Positions 42,774 through 52,069 are shown, numbered from the stretch's first letter. The stretch: DNA of 64,000 bases from AP-15 sp963832875 (GCA_963832875.1 CAWHWB010000002.1:248001-312000); one strand, 5' to 3'. The notes: generated from the sequence alone by a model not told the origin. Made by a program: numbers and translations.

Positions 42774-43967
42774 ATGGACGCTTGGTTTCATTGCGAGAAC
42801 CCTTACCCGTTCGTGCCGGATGACGTGCTCGCCGCGGCGGCTTCGGTGCGCGCGAGCCTGCCGAACAAATATTGCGACCCAAAGGTGGCGGCGCAGCTGT
42901 TCGAGGAGACGCTCGACGAATACCTGTTGTGCGACGAGCTCGGGCTCAACATCACGTCGAGCGAGCACCATGCCGGGATCAACTGCCTTTATGGGGCGAG
43001 CCCGGTTATCCTCGGCATCGTCGCCCGGCAGACCAGGAACATCCGGCTGTTGAGCATGGGGACCCTGGTCACGGTGCGCCAGGACCCGGTGCGGGTCGCC
43101 GAGGAATATGCGACCGCCGACGTGATCTCGCGCGGCCGGCTCGAAATTGGCTTTGTCAAATCGGGCGGCACCGAGATGGCCTCGGGCAACGCCAACCCGA
43201 TCGGGGTGCGCGAGCGCTTTTGGGAGGCGATCGACCTGATCGGCAAAACGCTGACCTCGCATGACGGCCCGTTCAGCTGGGAGGGCAAGCATTTCACCCA
43301 TCGCCACGTCAACATCTGGCCCGGCCCTTATCAGCAGCCGCATCCTCCGATGTGGGCGGCGACCTCGGATCCCGAGGACGCCGCCGAATTGGGCCGCCGC
43401 GGGATGGTCAATATCATGGTCATGCGCGGGGTCGACGTGACCAAGCGGGCCTGGGCCTCCTACCGCCAGGCGCGGGAAGAAGCCGGCCTCGCGAAGCCCG
43501 CCACCGATCGTTTCGGGTATTCGGCCTTTGTCTATGTCGGCGATACTGACGAGGAGGGGGTCAGGGTCGGCTCGAAGCTGCTGTGGTTCGTCAACACCAG
43601 CATGAAGTCAGCGCCGCAATACGCGAAATTCCTGCCCGGCCAGACACCCGCGCAATTTGCGCCGCAACTTTATCGCAGCCCAGCGGGCGCCAGCGGCATC
43701 GGCCGGCCGGGGCGCGATTCGGCCTTGAACCGGCCGGGTGTCACCGCCGAGATGGCGATGGCCGGTGGCCGCATGTATGCCGGCAACCCGGACACGGTCT
43801 ACCGGCAGATCATGGAGTTCTATGACAAGGTCGGCGGCTTCGGCCACCTGATCATGGTCGGCAAGACAGGCTTTATTACCCATGCTGAGGCGGTCAAGAA
43901 CATCACCTTGTTCTCAAAGGAAGTGCTGCCCCGCCTGCGCGAGATCAAACCGACGGTCGTCGACTAG
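42774..43967 (+). CDS. Luciferase-like (LLM class) flavin-dependent oxidoreductase
   Basis: A 397-residue flavin monooxygenase with the bacterial-luciferase fold. Landmarks are ITSSEHHAGINCLYG (about 62), LLSMGTLVTVRQDPVRVAEE and RGRLEIGFVKSGG. Such enzymes use reduced FMN and oxygen. The usual partner reductase is absent here. Start MDAWFHCENPYPF at ATG 42774. It lies between a TauD-type dioxygenase and pcaGH, consistent with degradation of an oxygenated compound. Confidence 0.88.
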   Translation: MDAWFHCENPYPFVPDDVLAAAASVRASLPNKYCDPKVAAQLFEETLDEYLLCDELGLNITSSEHHAGINCLYGASPVILGIVARQTRNIRLLSMGTLVTVRQDPVRVAEEYATADVISRGRLEIGFVKSGGTEMASGNANPIGVRERFWEAIDLIGKTLTSHDGPFSWEGKHFTHRHVNIWPGPYQQPHPPMWAATSDPEDAAELGRRGMVNIMVMRGVDVTKRAWASYRQAREEAGLAKPATDRFGYSAFVYVGDTDEEGVRVGSKLLWFVNTSMKSAPQYAKFLPGQTPAQFAPQLYRSPAGASGIGRPGRDSALNRPGVTAEMAMAGGRMYAGNPDTVYRQIMEFYDKVGGFGHLIMVGKTGFITHAEAVKNITLFSKEVLPRLREIKPTVVD

Positions 43968-43974
43968 ACGCCGA

Positions 43975-44562
43975 TTACAATTCGAAGAAGGTAGTCTCGC
44001 GCTCGCCTTGCATGACGATGTCGAAGCGGTAGGTCGGTGGGCCGACGCCGTCGCGGCGGACGGCGATCAGGGTCCGGCGGCGCGCCGGGTCGTCGACCGA
44101 CAGCAGCACCGGGTCGGCTTCATTGGCAGCCTCGCCGGCGAAATAGATGCGGGTATAGAGCGGCTTTAAGAGCCCGCGGGCGAACAGCGCCACGGCGATA
44201 TGTGGCGCCTGCAGCGCGTTGCCGCGACCCGGCACCGGCCCCGGCCGGATCGTCGTGAAGCGAAAGCCGCCGTCGGCGTCGGTCGAGACCCGGCCAAAGC
44301 CGCGGAAATGCGGATCGAGCGGCTTGTCGGCGCGGGTATCGTCCGGATGAGCGTAGCGGCCGGCGGCATTGGCCTGCCACAATTCGAGACAGGCGTCGGC
44401 AACCGGAGCGCCGTCGCCGTCGGTCACCCGGCCCGCGATGACGATGCGCTCGCCTTGCGGGTCGTCTTTGGTCAAATCCGCCCATTCGGCGCGATCGAGC
44501 GCCAAATGGAAGAAGGGCCCGACCGTCTGCGACGGGGTGGCGATCAGCTTTTCCGACGCCAT
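43975..44562 (-). CDS. pcaG: Protocatechuate 3,4-dioxygenase alpha subunit
   Basis: A 195-residue subunit starting MASEKLIATPSQTVGPFFHL at ATG 44562. The intradiol-dioxygenase fold is seen in GERIVIAGRVTDGDGAPVAD and ELWQANAAGRYAHPDD. As in known alpha chains, the iron-ligand Tyr/His set of the beta chain is not conserved. It opens protocatechuate between the hydroxyls to 3-carboxymuconate together with PcaH. One base separates it from the pcaH stop. pcaB, pcaC and pcaD are not in the window, so the rest of the beta-ketoadipate route must be elsewhere. Confidence 0.93.
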   Translation of the reverse strand: MASEKLIATPSQTVGPFFHLALDRAEWADLTKDDPQGERIVIAGRVTDGDGAPVADACLELWQANAAGRYAHPDDTRADKPLDPHFRGFGRVSTDADGGFRFTTIRPGPVPGRGNALQAPHIAVALFARGLLKPLYTRIYFAGEAANEADPVLLSVDDPARRRTLIAVRRDGVGPPTYRFDIVMQGERETTFFEL

Positions 44563-44563
44563 C

Positions 44564-45274
44564 TCAGCCCTCTTCCATCGGTGTCGCGGCGCGGCCGCGC
44601 AGCACGATGTCAAAATGGTAGCCGAGCGCCCATTCGGCCTCGCTGAGGGTCGGGTCATATGCCGAAATCAGCCGCTCGCGCGCGGCCCGGTCGGGGGTGC
44701 CGAGAAAAATCGGGTCGTAGGGCAGCAGCGGATCGCCGGGAAAATACATCTGGGTGATCAGCCGGGTGACAAAGGCCGGACCGAAGACGCCGAAATGGAT
44801 GTGCGCCGGCCGCCACGAATTATGGGTGTTGCGCCACGGATAAGCGCCGGGCTTGATCGTCAGAAAGCGGTATTCGCCTTTGGCATCGGTCACCACCTGC
44901 CCGACCCCGTCGAAATTCGGGTCGAGCGGTGCGTCGTGCTGGTCGACCGGATGGCGATAGCGGCCGGCGGCGTTGCACTGCCACAGCTCGACCAGCGTCC
45001 CCGGCACCGGCCGCGCATCCTCGTCGAGGACGCGGCCCGAGACGATGATCCGCTCGCCGAGCGGCGCGCCGCCATGACCCCGGGTGAGATCGGCAAAATC
45101 CGGCCCGGCCCAGCCATCGGCGAAAACCGGGCCGGTGATTTCGGTCAGGGTGTGGGCGAGCGGGATCGCCGAATTGCTCGGCGCGCGCTTGAGGGTGCTG
45201 CCGTAGTCGGGGTGGAGATAGGGCGGCTGCGTGCCTTCGGGCACCGGCGCAAACCGCCGGATCGGGTCGGTCAT
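44564..45274 (-). CDS. pcaH: Protocatechuate 3,4-dioxygenase beta subunit
   Basis: A 236-residue subunit starting MTDPIRRFAPVPEGTQPPYL at ATG 45274, GAGGATG upstream. All four Fe(III) ligands are found: Tyr106 in GRYRHPVD, Tyr145 in GAYPWRN, His158 and His160 in RPAHIHF. This makes the active intradiol enzyme with PcaG. About 265 bp of upstream sequence with no gene should hold the promoter; no PcaQ-type site was recognised. Confidence 0.95.
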   Translation of the reverse strand: MTDPIRRFAPVPEGTQPPYLHPDYGSTLKRAPSNSAIPLAHTLTEITGPVFADGWAGPDFADLTRGHGGAPLGERIIVSGRVLDEDARPVPGTLVELWQCNAAGRYRHPVDQHDAPLDPNFDGVGQVVTDAKGEYRFLTIKPGAYPWRNTHNSWRPAHIHFGVFGPAFVTRLITQMYFPGDPLLPYDPIFLGTPDRAARERLISAYDPTLSEAEWALGYHFDIVLRGRAATPMEEG

Positions 45275-45540
45275 CGGGGCATCCTCGTGGCAACCGGGCA
45301 ACACCGCGCGCAGCCTGCGCGCCCAGCCGCCCAGCGGTCAAGCGCCCCGAAACGCCGGCCCTATGTTGGGAACGAAGCGGGAAATTGCACCGGCCCGGCC
45401 GAGCGGTTCGGTCCCATCGCGATGCCGTAAGGTGCCACACAAACCAGGACATTTGTTTTAAATTGAATGTGTTAGACGTCAGAGCCAACTGTTCTCTCAA
45501 GAGCGCCGCACAGTGCGGCCGATGGGCGAGGGAGACCCTC

Positions 45541-45714
45541 ATGTGGCGGCAAGAAAAGGAATATCATCTGGCACAGTTGCTCGACGACCCGGTGCTGGGC
45601 TTGGCGCTCGCCATCCAGGGAATGGAACGCCGGTCGATGGAGCTGCTGCTCGAGGCGGCGGGCGGCGATCATGTGCGCGAGCATTCTCGGACCGAGGAGC
45701 CAATCCTGGCGTAG
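45541..45714 (+). CDS. Small hypothetical protein (57 aa)
   Basis: ATG 45541 with GCGAGGGAG upstream encodes MWRQEKEYHLAQLLDDPVLG, ALAIQGMERRSMELLLEAAG and ends EEPILA. Highly charged and helical. Proteins of this length and pattern occur as uncharacterised ORFs in related genomes (recalled). No known partner. Confidence 0.5.
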   Translation: MWRQEKEYHLAQLLDDPVLGLALAIQGMERRSMELLLEAAGGDHVREHSRTEEPILA

Positions 45715-45860
45715 CCTCCGCGGTGGACCCTGCGTGGGGCCACGATTTTGCCACGGCGACTCCGCCGGCACGGCACCAATGCCGGGGATGCGGGACCGGT
45801 CTCTGCCGTTATCTAGCAAATCAGACAGCGTTGATCGCTGCCGTTGCGGCGGAGGAAGGT

Positions 45861-46163
45861 ATGACCGCTCTGAAACTGAGACCATGGTTAAAACGTTTGG
45901 CCGTGGCCGCTTGCGCCGTGGCCGGTCTCTCTGCTCCGATGATCGCCTCGGCGCCGGCCCAGGCACGGGTGTTCGTCACCGTCGGGGCGCCCGGCCCTTG
46001 GGGCTATTACGCGCCGCGCTATTACGGCTATGCGCCCTATCCCTATTATTACGGCTATCCCTACGCCTACCCGGTGGGCGTCTATTTCGGGCGGCCATTT
46101 TATGGCCGCCCCTATCCCTACTGGCACGGCCACTGGCGCTATTGGCATCGTCGCTGGCATTGA
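45861..46163 (+). CDS. Secreted Tyr/Pro/Gly-rich small protein
   Basis: A 100-residue protein from ATG 45861 with GGAGGAAGG adjacent. Signal peptide MTALKLRPWLKRLAVAACAV to AQA, then a mature part made almost entirely of Tyr, Pro, Gly, Trp and His (GYYAPRYYGYAPYPYYYGYP) ending HWRYWHRRWH. Such proteins are common in alphaproteobacteria and may sit in the cell envelope; the His-rich tail could bind metal. No function known. Confidence 0.6.
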   Translation: MTALKLRPWLKRLAVAACAVAGLSAPMIASAPAQARVFVTVGAPGPWGYYAPRYYGYAPYPYYYGYPYAYPVGVYFGRPFYGRPYPYWHGHWRYWHRRWH

Positions 46164-46196
46164 GGGCGGCCGACCGGCTTGCGCCGAGCGACGGGG

Positions 46197-46532
46197 CTAT
46201 CGCGAAAACCGCTCGGAGGGTGGCGCGATCTCGGTGACGAGGTCGCGCACCAGCCGTTTGTTGGCGAGGGGCGCCAAATTCATCATCCTCGCTTCGAGGC
46301 GCGCGGTGCAGGCGTAGACGGCTCTGCCGTCGAGCTCGACGATGCATTCCTTGCAGGCATTGGCGTTGATGCAGGAATACCGGACAGCGAGGCTCGGGTC
46401 GCGATGGGTGCGGACCCAGCGCAGCCCGTCCAGCACCGACTGCCCCGGCTCGAACGGCACCGCGTAGCGCTCCCAGCATCCGACCTGCCCCGCGGCGCCG
46501 CGCCGCACCAGGAGAATCGCCGTCAGGCTCAT
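46197..46532 (-). CDS. Half-size 2Fe-2S protein (FrdB/SdhB N-domain-like)
   Basis: A 111-residue protein starting MSLTAILLVRRGAAGQVG at ATG 46532, which overlaps the flavoprotein stop. It carries the plant-type cluster ligands Cys54, Cys60, Cys63 and Cys75 in SCINANACKEC and YAC. The first spacing is five residues where SdhB/FrdB have four. The second domain of SdhB/FrdB, with 3Fe-4S and 4Fe-4S clusters, is missing entirely, and the protein ends naturally rather than at a break. It probably takes electrons to or from the adjacent flavoprotein without a membrane anchor. Confidence 0.82.
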   Translation of the reverse strand: MSLTAILLVRRGAAGQVGCWERYAVPFEPGQSVLDGLRWVRTHRDPSLAVRYSCINANACKECIVELDGRAVYACTARLEARMMNLAPLANKRLVRDLVTEIAPPSERFSR

Positions 46533-48202
46533 TGCGCGACGACCCGGATTTGCCCGTCGTCGAACCGGACCAGCAGATGGCGATGCCATTCCGGCAGCAT
46601 ATGCGGGAAATCCTCGCGTTGGTGCGCGCCGCGGCTCTCGCATCGGGTCAACGCGGCGACGGCGATCGCCTGCGCCACCAGCAGCATATTGCGCAGATCG
46701 AACCATTCGAGGCGCCGCAGGTCGAATGCCGAGGCAGCCCCGCACGGCCGATCCCCGAGGGCCGCAGCGAGGTCGGCGATCGTCGCCAGCGCCCGTTGCA
46801 GCCGGCGGGCATCGCGCAGCGGGGCGACATCCGACGCCATCGCCACCTGCAACGCTTCGATCGCCGCGGCGGTGTTGAAATCGTCGACCGCGGGCATATC
46901 GGCGGCGACGAGATCGATCGCGTCGCGGGTCGCCTGCGGTCCGATCGCGGGTAACGCCACGCGCCGAGCGTGCTCGGCGGCGCTGCGTCCGGCGCGATGG
47001 CCGAACACCAGTGCTTCGCTCACCGCGTTGCCGGAGAGGCGATTGGCGCCGCCGGCGCCGCCGACCGCCTCGCCGGCCGCGAACAGACCCGGCACCGCGG
47101 TCGCCATGCGCGCGTCCGCGACCAGCCCGCCCATATGGTAATGCGCGATCGGCGCCACCTCGACCGCCATTCGGGTCAGATCGATCCGGTTGGCGGCGAG
47201 CCGGTCGATCACCGGACCGAACGCCGCGCGCAAAGCCTGCTGCGAGCAATGCTCGAAGCTCAGATAGGCGCCGCCATTCGGCGAGCCGCGACCGGCCTCG
47301 ACCTCCTTCAGGATCGCGTAGGTCGCGACGTCGCGGGTCTGCACATAGGCGCCGTCTTCCGGCGCGCCGTAGTGGGCGGCGAACTCCTCGCCCGCGTTGT
47401 TGAGCAGCCTGCCGCCGAGCTTGTAGCGGAACGGATCCCACATGATCGGGTCCATGCCGACCAGGCGCGGCGCCAGATGCCCGATCGGAAAGAACTGCAC
47501 AAATTCCATGTCGATCAGCGGCACGCCGGCGCGCAAGGCCAGTGCATAGCCGTCGCCGCCCATATTGAGCGAGGCGCTGTTGCGCCGGTAGAGGCGGGTC
47601 AGCCCGCCGGTCGCGACGATTGTCGCCTTGGCGGCGATCGTCACCGGGGCGCCCGAGCCGAGATGCAGCGCCACCGCGCCGACGACAGCGCCGTCGACCC
47701 GCACCAGCTCGATGATGCACAAATCCCCGGCCTTGCGGATAGTGCCGGCGCGGTTGACGACGGTGCGCAAGGTCTTTGAGACGGCGGGGCCGGTGTTGAG
47801 AAAATCGACATAGACGCAGCGCGGCCGGCCGTGTCCCGGCGCCGTCGCCTGGACGATGTGCCCGTCGCGGCGCGCCCAGCCCACTCCCCACGCGTCCATT
47901 TCGCGGATGCGCTCGGGCGCCTCCTCGCACAACAGGCCGGCCAGGTGTTCATCGCACAGCCCCCGGCCGGCGGCGATCGTGTCTTCGTAATGGTGGCTCC
48001 AGTGGTCCGGAACCTCAGCGCCGATCGCCGCCGCGACCGTCATCTGCGCCATGACCGTGGCGCCGCCGCGGCCGATTAGGCTGCGGTCGGCGAGCAGCAC
48101 CCTGCAACCGGCGCGCGCCGCCTCGATCGCCGCATACATGCCGGCCGCACCCGCGCCGATGACCAGGACGTCGGTCTCGGCGTGCAGGGGCTCGCTGCTC
48201 AC
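46529..48202 (-). CDS. FAD-binding protein of the fumarate reductase / succinate dehydrogenase family
   Basis: A 557-residue flavoprotein. GTG 48202 overlaps the stop of the upstream gene (GTGA) and is preferred over GTG 48211. VLVIGAGAAGMYAAIEAARA binds FAD, GGATVMAQMT and the C-terminal GANRLSGNAVSEALVFGHRA belong to the FrdA/SdhA family. The catalytic HPTG of true fumarate reductases is replaced by FFPIGHL, so it likely acts on another substrate. The His used for covalent FAD linkage is not evident. Tightly coupled to a half-size Fe-S protein and a solute-binding-like protein. Confidence 0.88.
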   Translation of the reverse strand: MSSEPLHAETDVLVIGAGAAGMYAAIEAARAGCRVLLADRSLIGRGGATVMAQMTVAAAIGAEVPDHWSHHYEDTIAAGRGLCDEHLAGLLCEEAPERIREMDAWGVGWARRDGHIVQATAPGHGRPRCVYVDFLNTGPAVSKTLRTVVNRAGTIRKAGDLCIIELVRVDGAVVGAVALHLGSGAPVTIAAKATIVATGGLTRLYRRNSASLNMGGDGYALALRAGVPLIDMEFVQFFPIGHLAPRLVGMDPIMWDPFRYKLGGRLLNNAGEEFAAHYGAPEDGAYVQTRDVATYAILKEVEAGRGSPNGGAYLSFEHCSQQALRAAFGPVIDRLAANRIDLTRMAVEVAPIAHYHMGGLVADARMATAVPGLFAAGEAVGGAGGANRLSGNAVSEALVFGHRAGRSAAEHARRVALPAIGPQATRDAIDLVAADMPAVDDFNTAAAIEALQVAMASDVAPLRDARRLQRALATIADLAAALGDRPCGAASAFDLRRLEWFDLRNMLLVAQAIAVAALTRCESRGAHQREDFPHMLPEWHRHLLVRFDDGQIRVVAQ

Positions 48203-49122
48203 CGGGGCCACAGCTCCCGGGATTGCGCGGCGACGACATCCGAATAAGCTCGGTCGTGCGCGAGGATGCCCATGCGCCGGCAGAAGCCGATCAGGCCCGC
48301 GACTGATGCCGTCGAGATCGCGGCGTCGTAGAACGGCAGGTCGCGGCGCACCAGTTCGGCAATCAGCGCCGCCTCGCGTGGTGGGAACCGGCGCTCACCG
48401 ACCCTGGTCGCCAGGGCGGCATCCTGGCGGAGCGCCGCATGGCAGGCGACGAGGCCGCGGGTTGCCGCGGCCGCGATCTGCGGCGAGCCTTCGATCAGCC
48501 GGTCGGTCGTCACCAGGGCCGGCATCGTGTAATCGAATGAGCCACGCGGCCCGTCGCCACGCCGCACGTCGAGCACGACGCTGCCGAAACCGCCGGCGAC
48601 GGCCAGCTCCGCCGCCATGCCGTTGGCCCAGAACCCGTCGATCTCGCGATGTTCGAGCGCCTTCGCAGCGGCGAGCCCGAAATTGGTCGCCGCATCGCCG
48701 GTGCGCGGCACCGGCCCGATCCGGACATCGTCCTGCGCCGGGTCGATGCCGGAAGCGAGCAGCAGGCCGCGCAGCCCGGTCTCGACCCAGGGTGCGGCGC
48801 CGATCCGGCGGCTCTTCAGCGCGGCCAAATTGCCGCGGGCGATGCCGAGTTCGCTGCGCATGACGAGAAACCAATACATGCCTTGCGAGAGCGCGCCGAG
48901 CAGCTTGGCGCCGCACCAGTCGGGAAAGGCCGACGGCACCGCATGCGCGGCGCCGCCGACAAAATCGACATCGCCGTCACGCAAGGCTGCGAAGGCACGG
49001 TCGACCGGATAGATCAGCTCGCACGAGACATCGATACCTTCACGTGCGAAGAACCCCAACTCGGCAGCGGCGAGCGCCGGGAAATAGGAGGGCGAGATCA
49101 AATCGGGGATCGCGAGCTTCAT
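48199..49122 (-). CDS. ABC solute-binding-like protein without signal peptide
   Basis: A 307-residue protein of the NMT1/SsuA fold: MKLAIPDLISPSYFPALAAA, ELGFFAREGIDVSCELIYPV and DVDFVGGAAHAV. The sequence starts directly with the first beta strand; no signal peptide or lipobox is seen. An upstream start with a leader was not found. Its stop overlaps the flavoprotein GTG, so it is part of that operon. No ABC permease or ATPase accompanies it. It may be a cytosolic ligand-binding or enzyme-like protein, as for THI5-type pyrimidine synthases of the same fold. Confidence 0.8.
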   Translation of the reverse strand: MKLAIPDLISPSYFPALAAAELGFFAREGIDVSCELIYPVDRAFAALRDGDVDFVGGAAHAVPSAFPDWCGAKLLGALSQGMYWFLVMRSELGIARGNLAALKSRRIGAAPWVETGLRGLLLASGIDPAQDDVRIGPVPRTGDAATNFGLAAAKALEHREIDGFWANGMAAELAVAGGFGSVVLDVRRGDGPRGSFDYTMPALVTTDRLIEGSPQIAAAATRGLVACHAALRQDAALATRVGERRFPPREAALIAELVRRDLPFYDAAISTASVAGLIGFCRRMGILAHDRAYSDVVAAQSRELWPR

Positions 49123-49180
49123 CGCGATGCGATCGTCATTGCGCGTCTTTCCAATCGTCCACTGGAAGTTCCTTCCGGGC

Positions 49181-50032
49181 TTATCCGCGGCACGGCGCCG
49201 CTCGGCTGCATAGATGGTCCAGCCGCACGACCAGCGGCAGAAAGAACACCCGGACGGTCAGCGACAGCGGCAACAGCCGCGAATCGTCCGACAGGGTCAC
49301 CGCGACCGGGCGAGGCGCGTCGTCGGGGTCGCCATCGTCGCTCGATTCGCCCTTGAACCCGGCGATCGGGCGCAATGTCAGCTCGACCCGCAGCGGGCCG
49401 CCGGTCTGATCCTGCTTCGGGAGAACCCGGCCGACGACGTCGAAGCGCCGCGCGCCATCGTAGATCGGGATCGAAAAGCTGCGATTGGCCGCGCCGGCGG
49501 CGATCGCCTGGCGCAGGCGTTCGATCGCGGTCATCGGATCGACCGCGTCGCGGCGAAACCGCTCGGCGAGCGGTGGCTTACGGCTGGTGTCGCCCGCGCC
49601 GCGCTCGGCGACCATGGCAGCGCCGCGGCCGACAAAGCGCATGCTGATACGGCTGTCGCGCCGTTTGCGCAGATTATAAAGGGCGTCATATCGGGAGGGG
49701 TCGGCCGGCCGGCCGGCGGCGAGCCTGCCGTCGGCTTGCGCGGTCCCGCGAAAATGCGTGACCAGGCGCGGCAGACCCTCGGTCCGAATCTCGATCTGGT
49801 CGCTGTAGGAACCCTCGCCGTCTCGCAGCTTCAGGCGGATTTCAGCCGCCGGCAGCCCTGCCCAATACGCTTGATAGACGGCGACGATTTGATCGGCGCG
49901 GGCGGCACCGCCGGCCGCCAGCAGGAATGCGAGAGCCCCGGCGGCGGCTCGCGAAGCGCCGGCGGGGACGCGGCAGCGCCGGAACCCGATCCGCCGGGAC
50001 GCGGACCTAAGTCTCACGCCCCAGAACCTCAC
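49181..50032 (-). CDS. DUF3108-type exported protein
   Basis: A 283-residue protein from GTG 50032, overlapping the stop of the upstream small gene (GTGA). A basic leader and hydrophobic core (RAAAGALAFLLAAGGAARA) form a signal peptide. The mature part, AVYQAYWAGLPAAEIRLKLR, FSIPIYDGARRFDVVG and GPLRVELTLRPIAGF, fits the DUF3108 pattern of periplasmic lipocalin-like proteins. Function unknown. Confidence 0.72.
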   Translation of the reverse strand: MRFWGVRLRSASRRIGFRRCRVPAGASRAAAGALAFLLAAGGAARADQIVAVYQAYWAGLPAAEIRLKLRDGEGSYSDQIEIRTEGLPRLVTHFRGTAQADGRLAAGRPADPSRYDALYNLRKRRDSRISMRFVGRGAAMVAERGAGDTSRKPPLAERFRRDAVDPMTAIERLRQAIAAGAANRSFSIPIYDGARRFDVVGRVLPKQDQTGGPLRVELTLRPIAGFKGESSDDGDPDDAPRPVAVTLSDDSRLLPLSLTVRVFFLPLVVRLDHLCSRAAPCRG

Positions 50033-50256
50033 GCCGGTAGGTAGCTCCAGGCCGCGCCGTCCCAGGTGATTCTTTCGCCGCTTGGAAACCGCAGCTCGAT
50101 GGCGCCGGTCTTCGAGCGGGTTCGGCGCACCTCGCCGGCCGCTCCCAGCTGCTCGGCCTCCCACCGGTCGGTCAACGCGAGCCCGATCCGGCCGGGGCTC
50201 AGCCCGTCCTTGTGCAGCGCAATCGCATCGTCGAGAAGCTCGCGCACGGCACTCAT
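50029..50256 (-). CDS. Small hypothetical protein (75 aa)
   Basis: MSAVRELLDDAIALHKDGLS followed by PGRIGLALTDRWEAEQLGAA and a C-terminal LRFPSGERITWDGAAWSYLP. Two helices then a beta hairpin are suggested; it is acidic at the N terminus and likely cytosolic. It is coupled to the DUF3108 gene by overlap, which supports it being real. No family recognised. Confidence 0.6.
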   Translation of the reverse strand: MSAVRELLDDAIALHKDGLSPGRIGLALTDRWEAEQLGAAGEVRRTRSKTGAIELRFPSGERITWDGAAWSYLPA

Positions 50257-50344
50257 GTCGTGACCTCGATCCTGTTCCCGAAGCCTTTACTATCTCGCGC
50301 CCCACCGCACTTGGCAAATCTCGGCCGGCGCGGCGGAGGGGGCG

Positions 50345-52069
50345 CTACGGTCCGCGGCAGATGACGTTCAACAGCGCCTGACGGTGTTCGACGGTGACCG
50401 CATGGAGCGCGCGTTCGAGCGCTGCGGGCAGGGCCGCCGGGTCTTCGACCCGCTCACCGTGGCCGCCGGCGGCGGCGCAGACCTGCTCGAAGGCCGGCAA
50501 GCGATCGAGGTCGATCAAGGGCGGCTTGTTGCTGCGCATCGCCTCGCCCTGGGGGTACATCGCGCTCGTGGCGCGCCGCACCGCCCCCCACATCGAATTG
50601 TTCATGATCACGAACAGCACCGGCAGATTGTGCGCCGCCGCGGCGTGGTGCAGTGCCACCGGATTGCCGAACAGATGCGAGCCGTCACCCAAGGTGGCGA
50701 TGACCAGCCGGTCGGGTGCGGCAAGCTTGGCACCCAACGCCGCGCCCCCGCCCCAGCCGAGGCCCGAGGCCGGGCTCGACCCGAAATAGCAGCCGGGGAG
50801 GTTGGTCCCGCAATGCTCGGGCATCAGCGTGTATTCGTTGACCAGGATCGCGTCCTCGGGCTTGGCCTGGGAGATGCACGCGCTGGCCCAGGCCATGTCG
50901 ATCGGGCGCACTCCGGCGACCGCGTCGCGAGTTTTTTGCCAACCGGCGCGTTGCGCTTGCACGAGCCCGGCGATCCGCCGCCGACGCGCCTCGACCGCGG
51001 CCTCGCCGGCAGTCTCGGTCAGATGGCGGCCGAGGGCGGCGGCGAGCACCGGCAGGGCCCTCGCCGGCGCTGCGGTCATTGCGAGATCGCAGGCAAACCC
51101 GCGGATCGGGTAGCGCTGGAACAGCGGATCGACCCCCAGATGTACGATCCTGCACTGCGGGCGCGGTGCCTTGAGGCTCGGGACCCAAGGCACGTCGCAC
51201 TCAATAACCAGGATCGCGTCGGCATCGTCGAGGTAGGGAGCCGCGTCATAGCCGAGATGGCAAGGATGGTCGGCCGGCAGCGACAGATGCCGCGGACGGT
51301 GCTGCACGACCGGGATAGCAAAGCGCCGGGCGAGATCGGCGAGGCCGGCGACCGCCGCGGGGTCGCGTCCGGCGCTGGCGGTGATGATCAGCGGGTGCTC
51401 GGCCGCGGCGAGAATGCGGGCCGCTTCCTCGATCGCCATCGGGTCGGGGCCGGGCGGGGACGCCGCGACCCGGCGCGTCGGCCTGTCATAGGTAAAGCCC
51501 GGCAATGGCGCCGCCAAGACCTCGCGCGGCAACGACAGGTAGACCGGTCCTTGCGGTGCGCTGGCGGCGAGGGCAAGGGCGCGGTCGACCACCGTTTCGA
51601 GCTGCTCGCCGTTCCTCAGCTCGTAATCCCATTTGACGATCTCGCGCACCATACCGGCCTGGTCGAACATCTCCTGGGCCCAGTGGATGTAGACGTCGCG
51701 CGCGCCCGGCATGCCCGCCTCGCTCAACGGCGAGCGGCCGGCGGTGAACAGCATCGGCACGTTCTCGCGCGCGGCGTTGAACGCGGCGCACACACCATTG
51801 GCGGTGCCGACGCTGACGTGCACCATGACCGCCGGGACCCGGCCCGTCACCATCGCCCAGCCATGCGCCATCGACAACGCCAGGTTTTCGTGGGTGGCGA
51901 GGATCGGCTTGGGCATCGGGGTCCCGGTCCGAACCGCCTTGGCGAAGGCCTCGACCAAGGGTGCGAAATCGGTGCCGGCATTGGCGAACAGGTGCTCCAC
52001 CCCGCGCTCGGCGAGCAGCGCCAGATAGGCTTCGGCGACGGTGTCGACCATCAGTTCCTTGCGCGCCAT
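50345..52069 (-). CDS. Thiamine-diphosphate-dependent enzyme (acetolactate synthase-like)
   Basis: A 574-residue ThDP enzyme starting MARKELMVDTVAEAYLALLA at ATG 52069, with GGGAG upstream. Catalytic Glu61 lies in ATHENLALSMAHGWA; the cofactor motif GDGSHLFGN ... MNNSMWG is in the C-terminal domain. It belongs to the POX/benzoylformate decarboxylase/acetolactate synthase superfamily. No regulatory subunit (ilvN) follows, so a catabolic decarboxylase or ligase of a 2-oxoacid is more likely than branched-chain biosynthesis. The specific reaction cannot be read. It is divergent from the asparaginase-like gene. Confidence 0.87.
   Translation of the reverse strand: MARKELMVDTVAEAYLALLAERGVEHLFANAGTDFAPLVEAFAKAVRTGTPMPKPILATHENLALSMAHGWAMVTGRVPAVMVHVSVGTANGVCAAFNAARENVPMLFTAGRSPLSEAGMPGARDVYIHWAQEMFDQAGMVREIVKWDYELRNGEQLETVVDRALALAASAPQGPVYLSLPREVLAAPLPGFTYDRPTRRVAASPPGPDPMAIEEAARILAAAEHPLIITASAGRDPAAVAGLADLARRFAIPVVQHRPRHLSLPADHPCHLGYDAAPYLDDADAILVIECDVPWVPSLKAPRPQCRIVHLGVDPLFQRYPIRGFACDLAMTAAPARALPVLAAALGRHLTETAGEAAVEARRRRIAGLVQAQRAGWQKTRDAVAGVRPIDMAWASACISQAKPEDAILVNEYTLMPEHCGTNLPGCYFGSSPASGLGWGGGAALGAKLAAPDRLVIATLGDGSHLFGNPVALHHAAAAHNLPVLFVIMNNSMWGAVRRATSAMYPQGEAMRSNKPPLIDLDRLPAFEQVCAAAGGHGERVEDPAALPAALERALHAVTVEHRQALLNVICRGP

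Noticed and set aside
46533..47930. Upstream part of the open frame that contains the 2Fe-2S protein
   Set aside because: Only the last 111 codons have protein-like sequence; the rest overlaps the flavoprotein in another frame.
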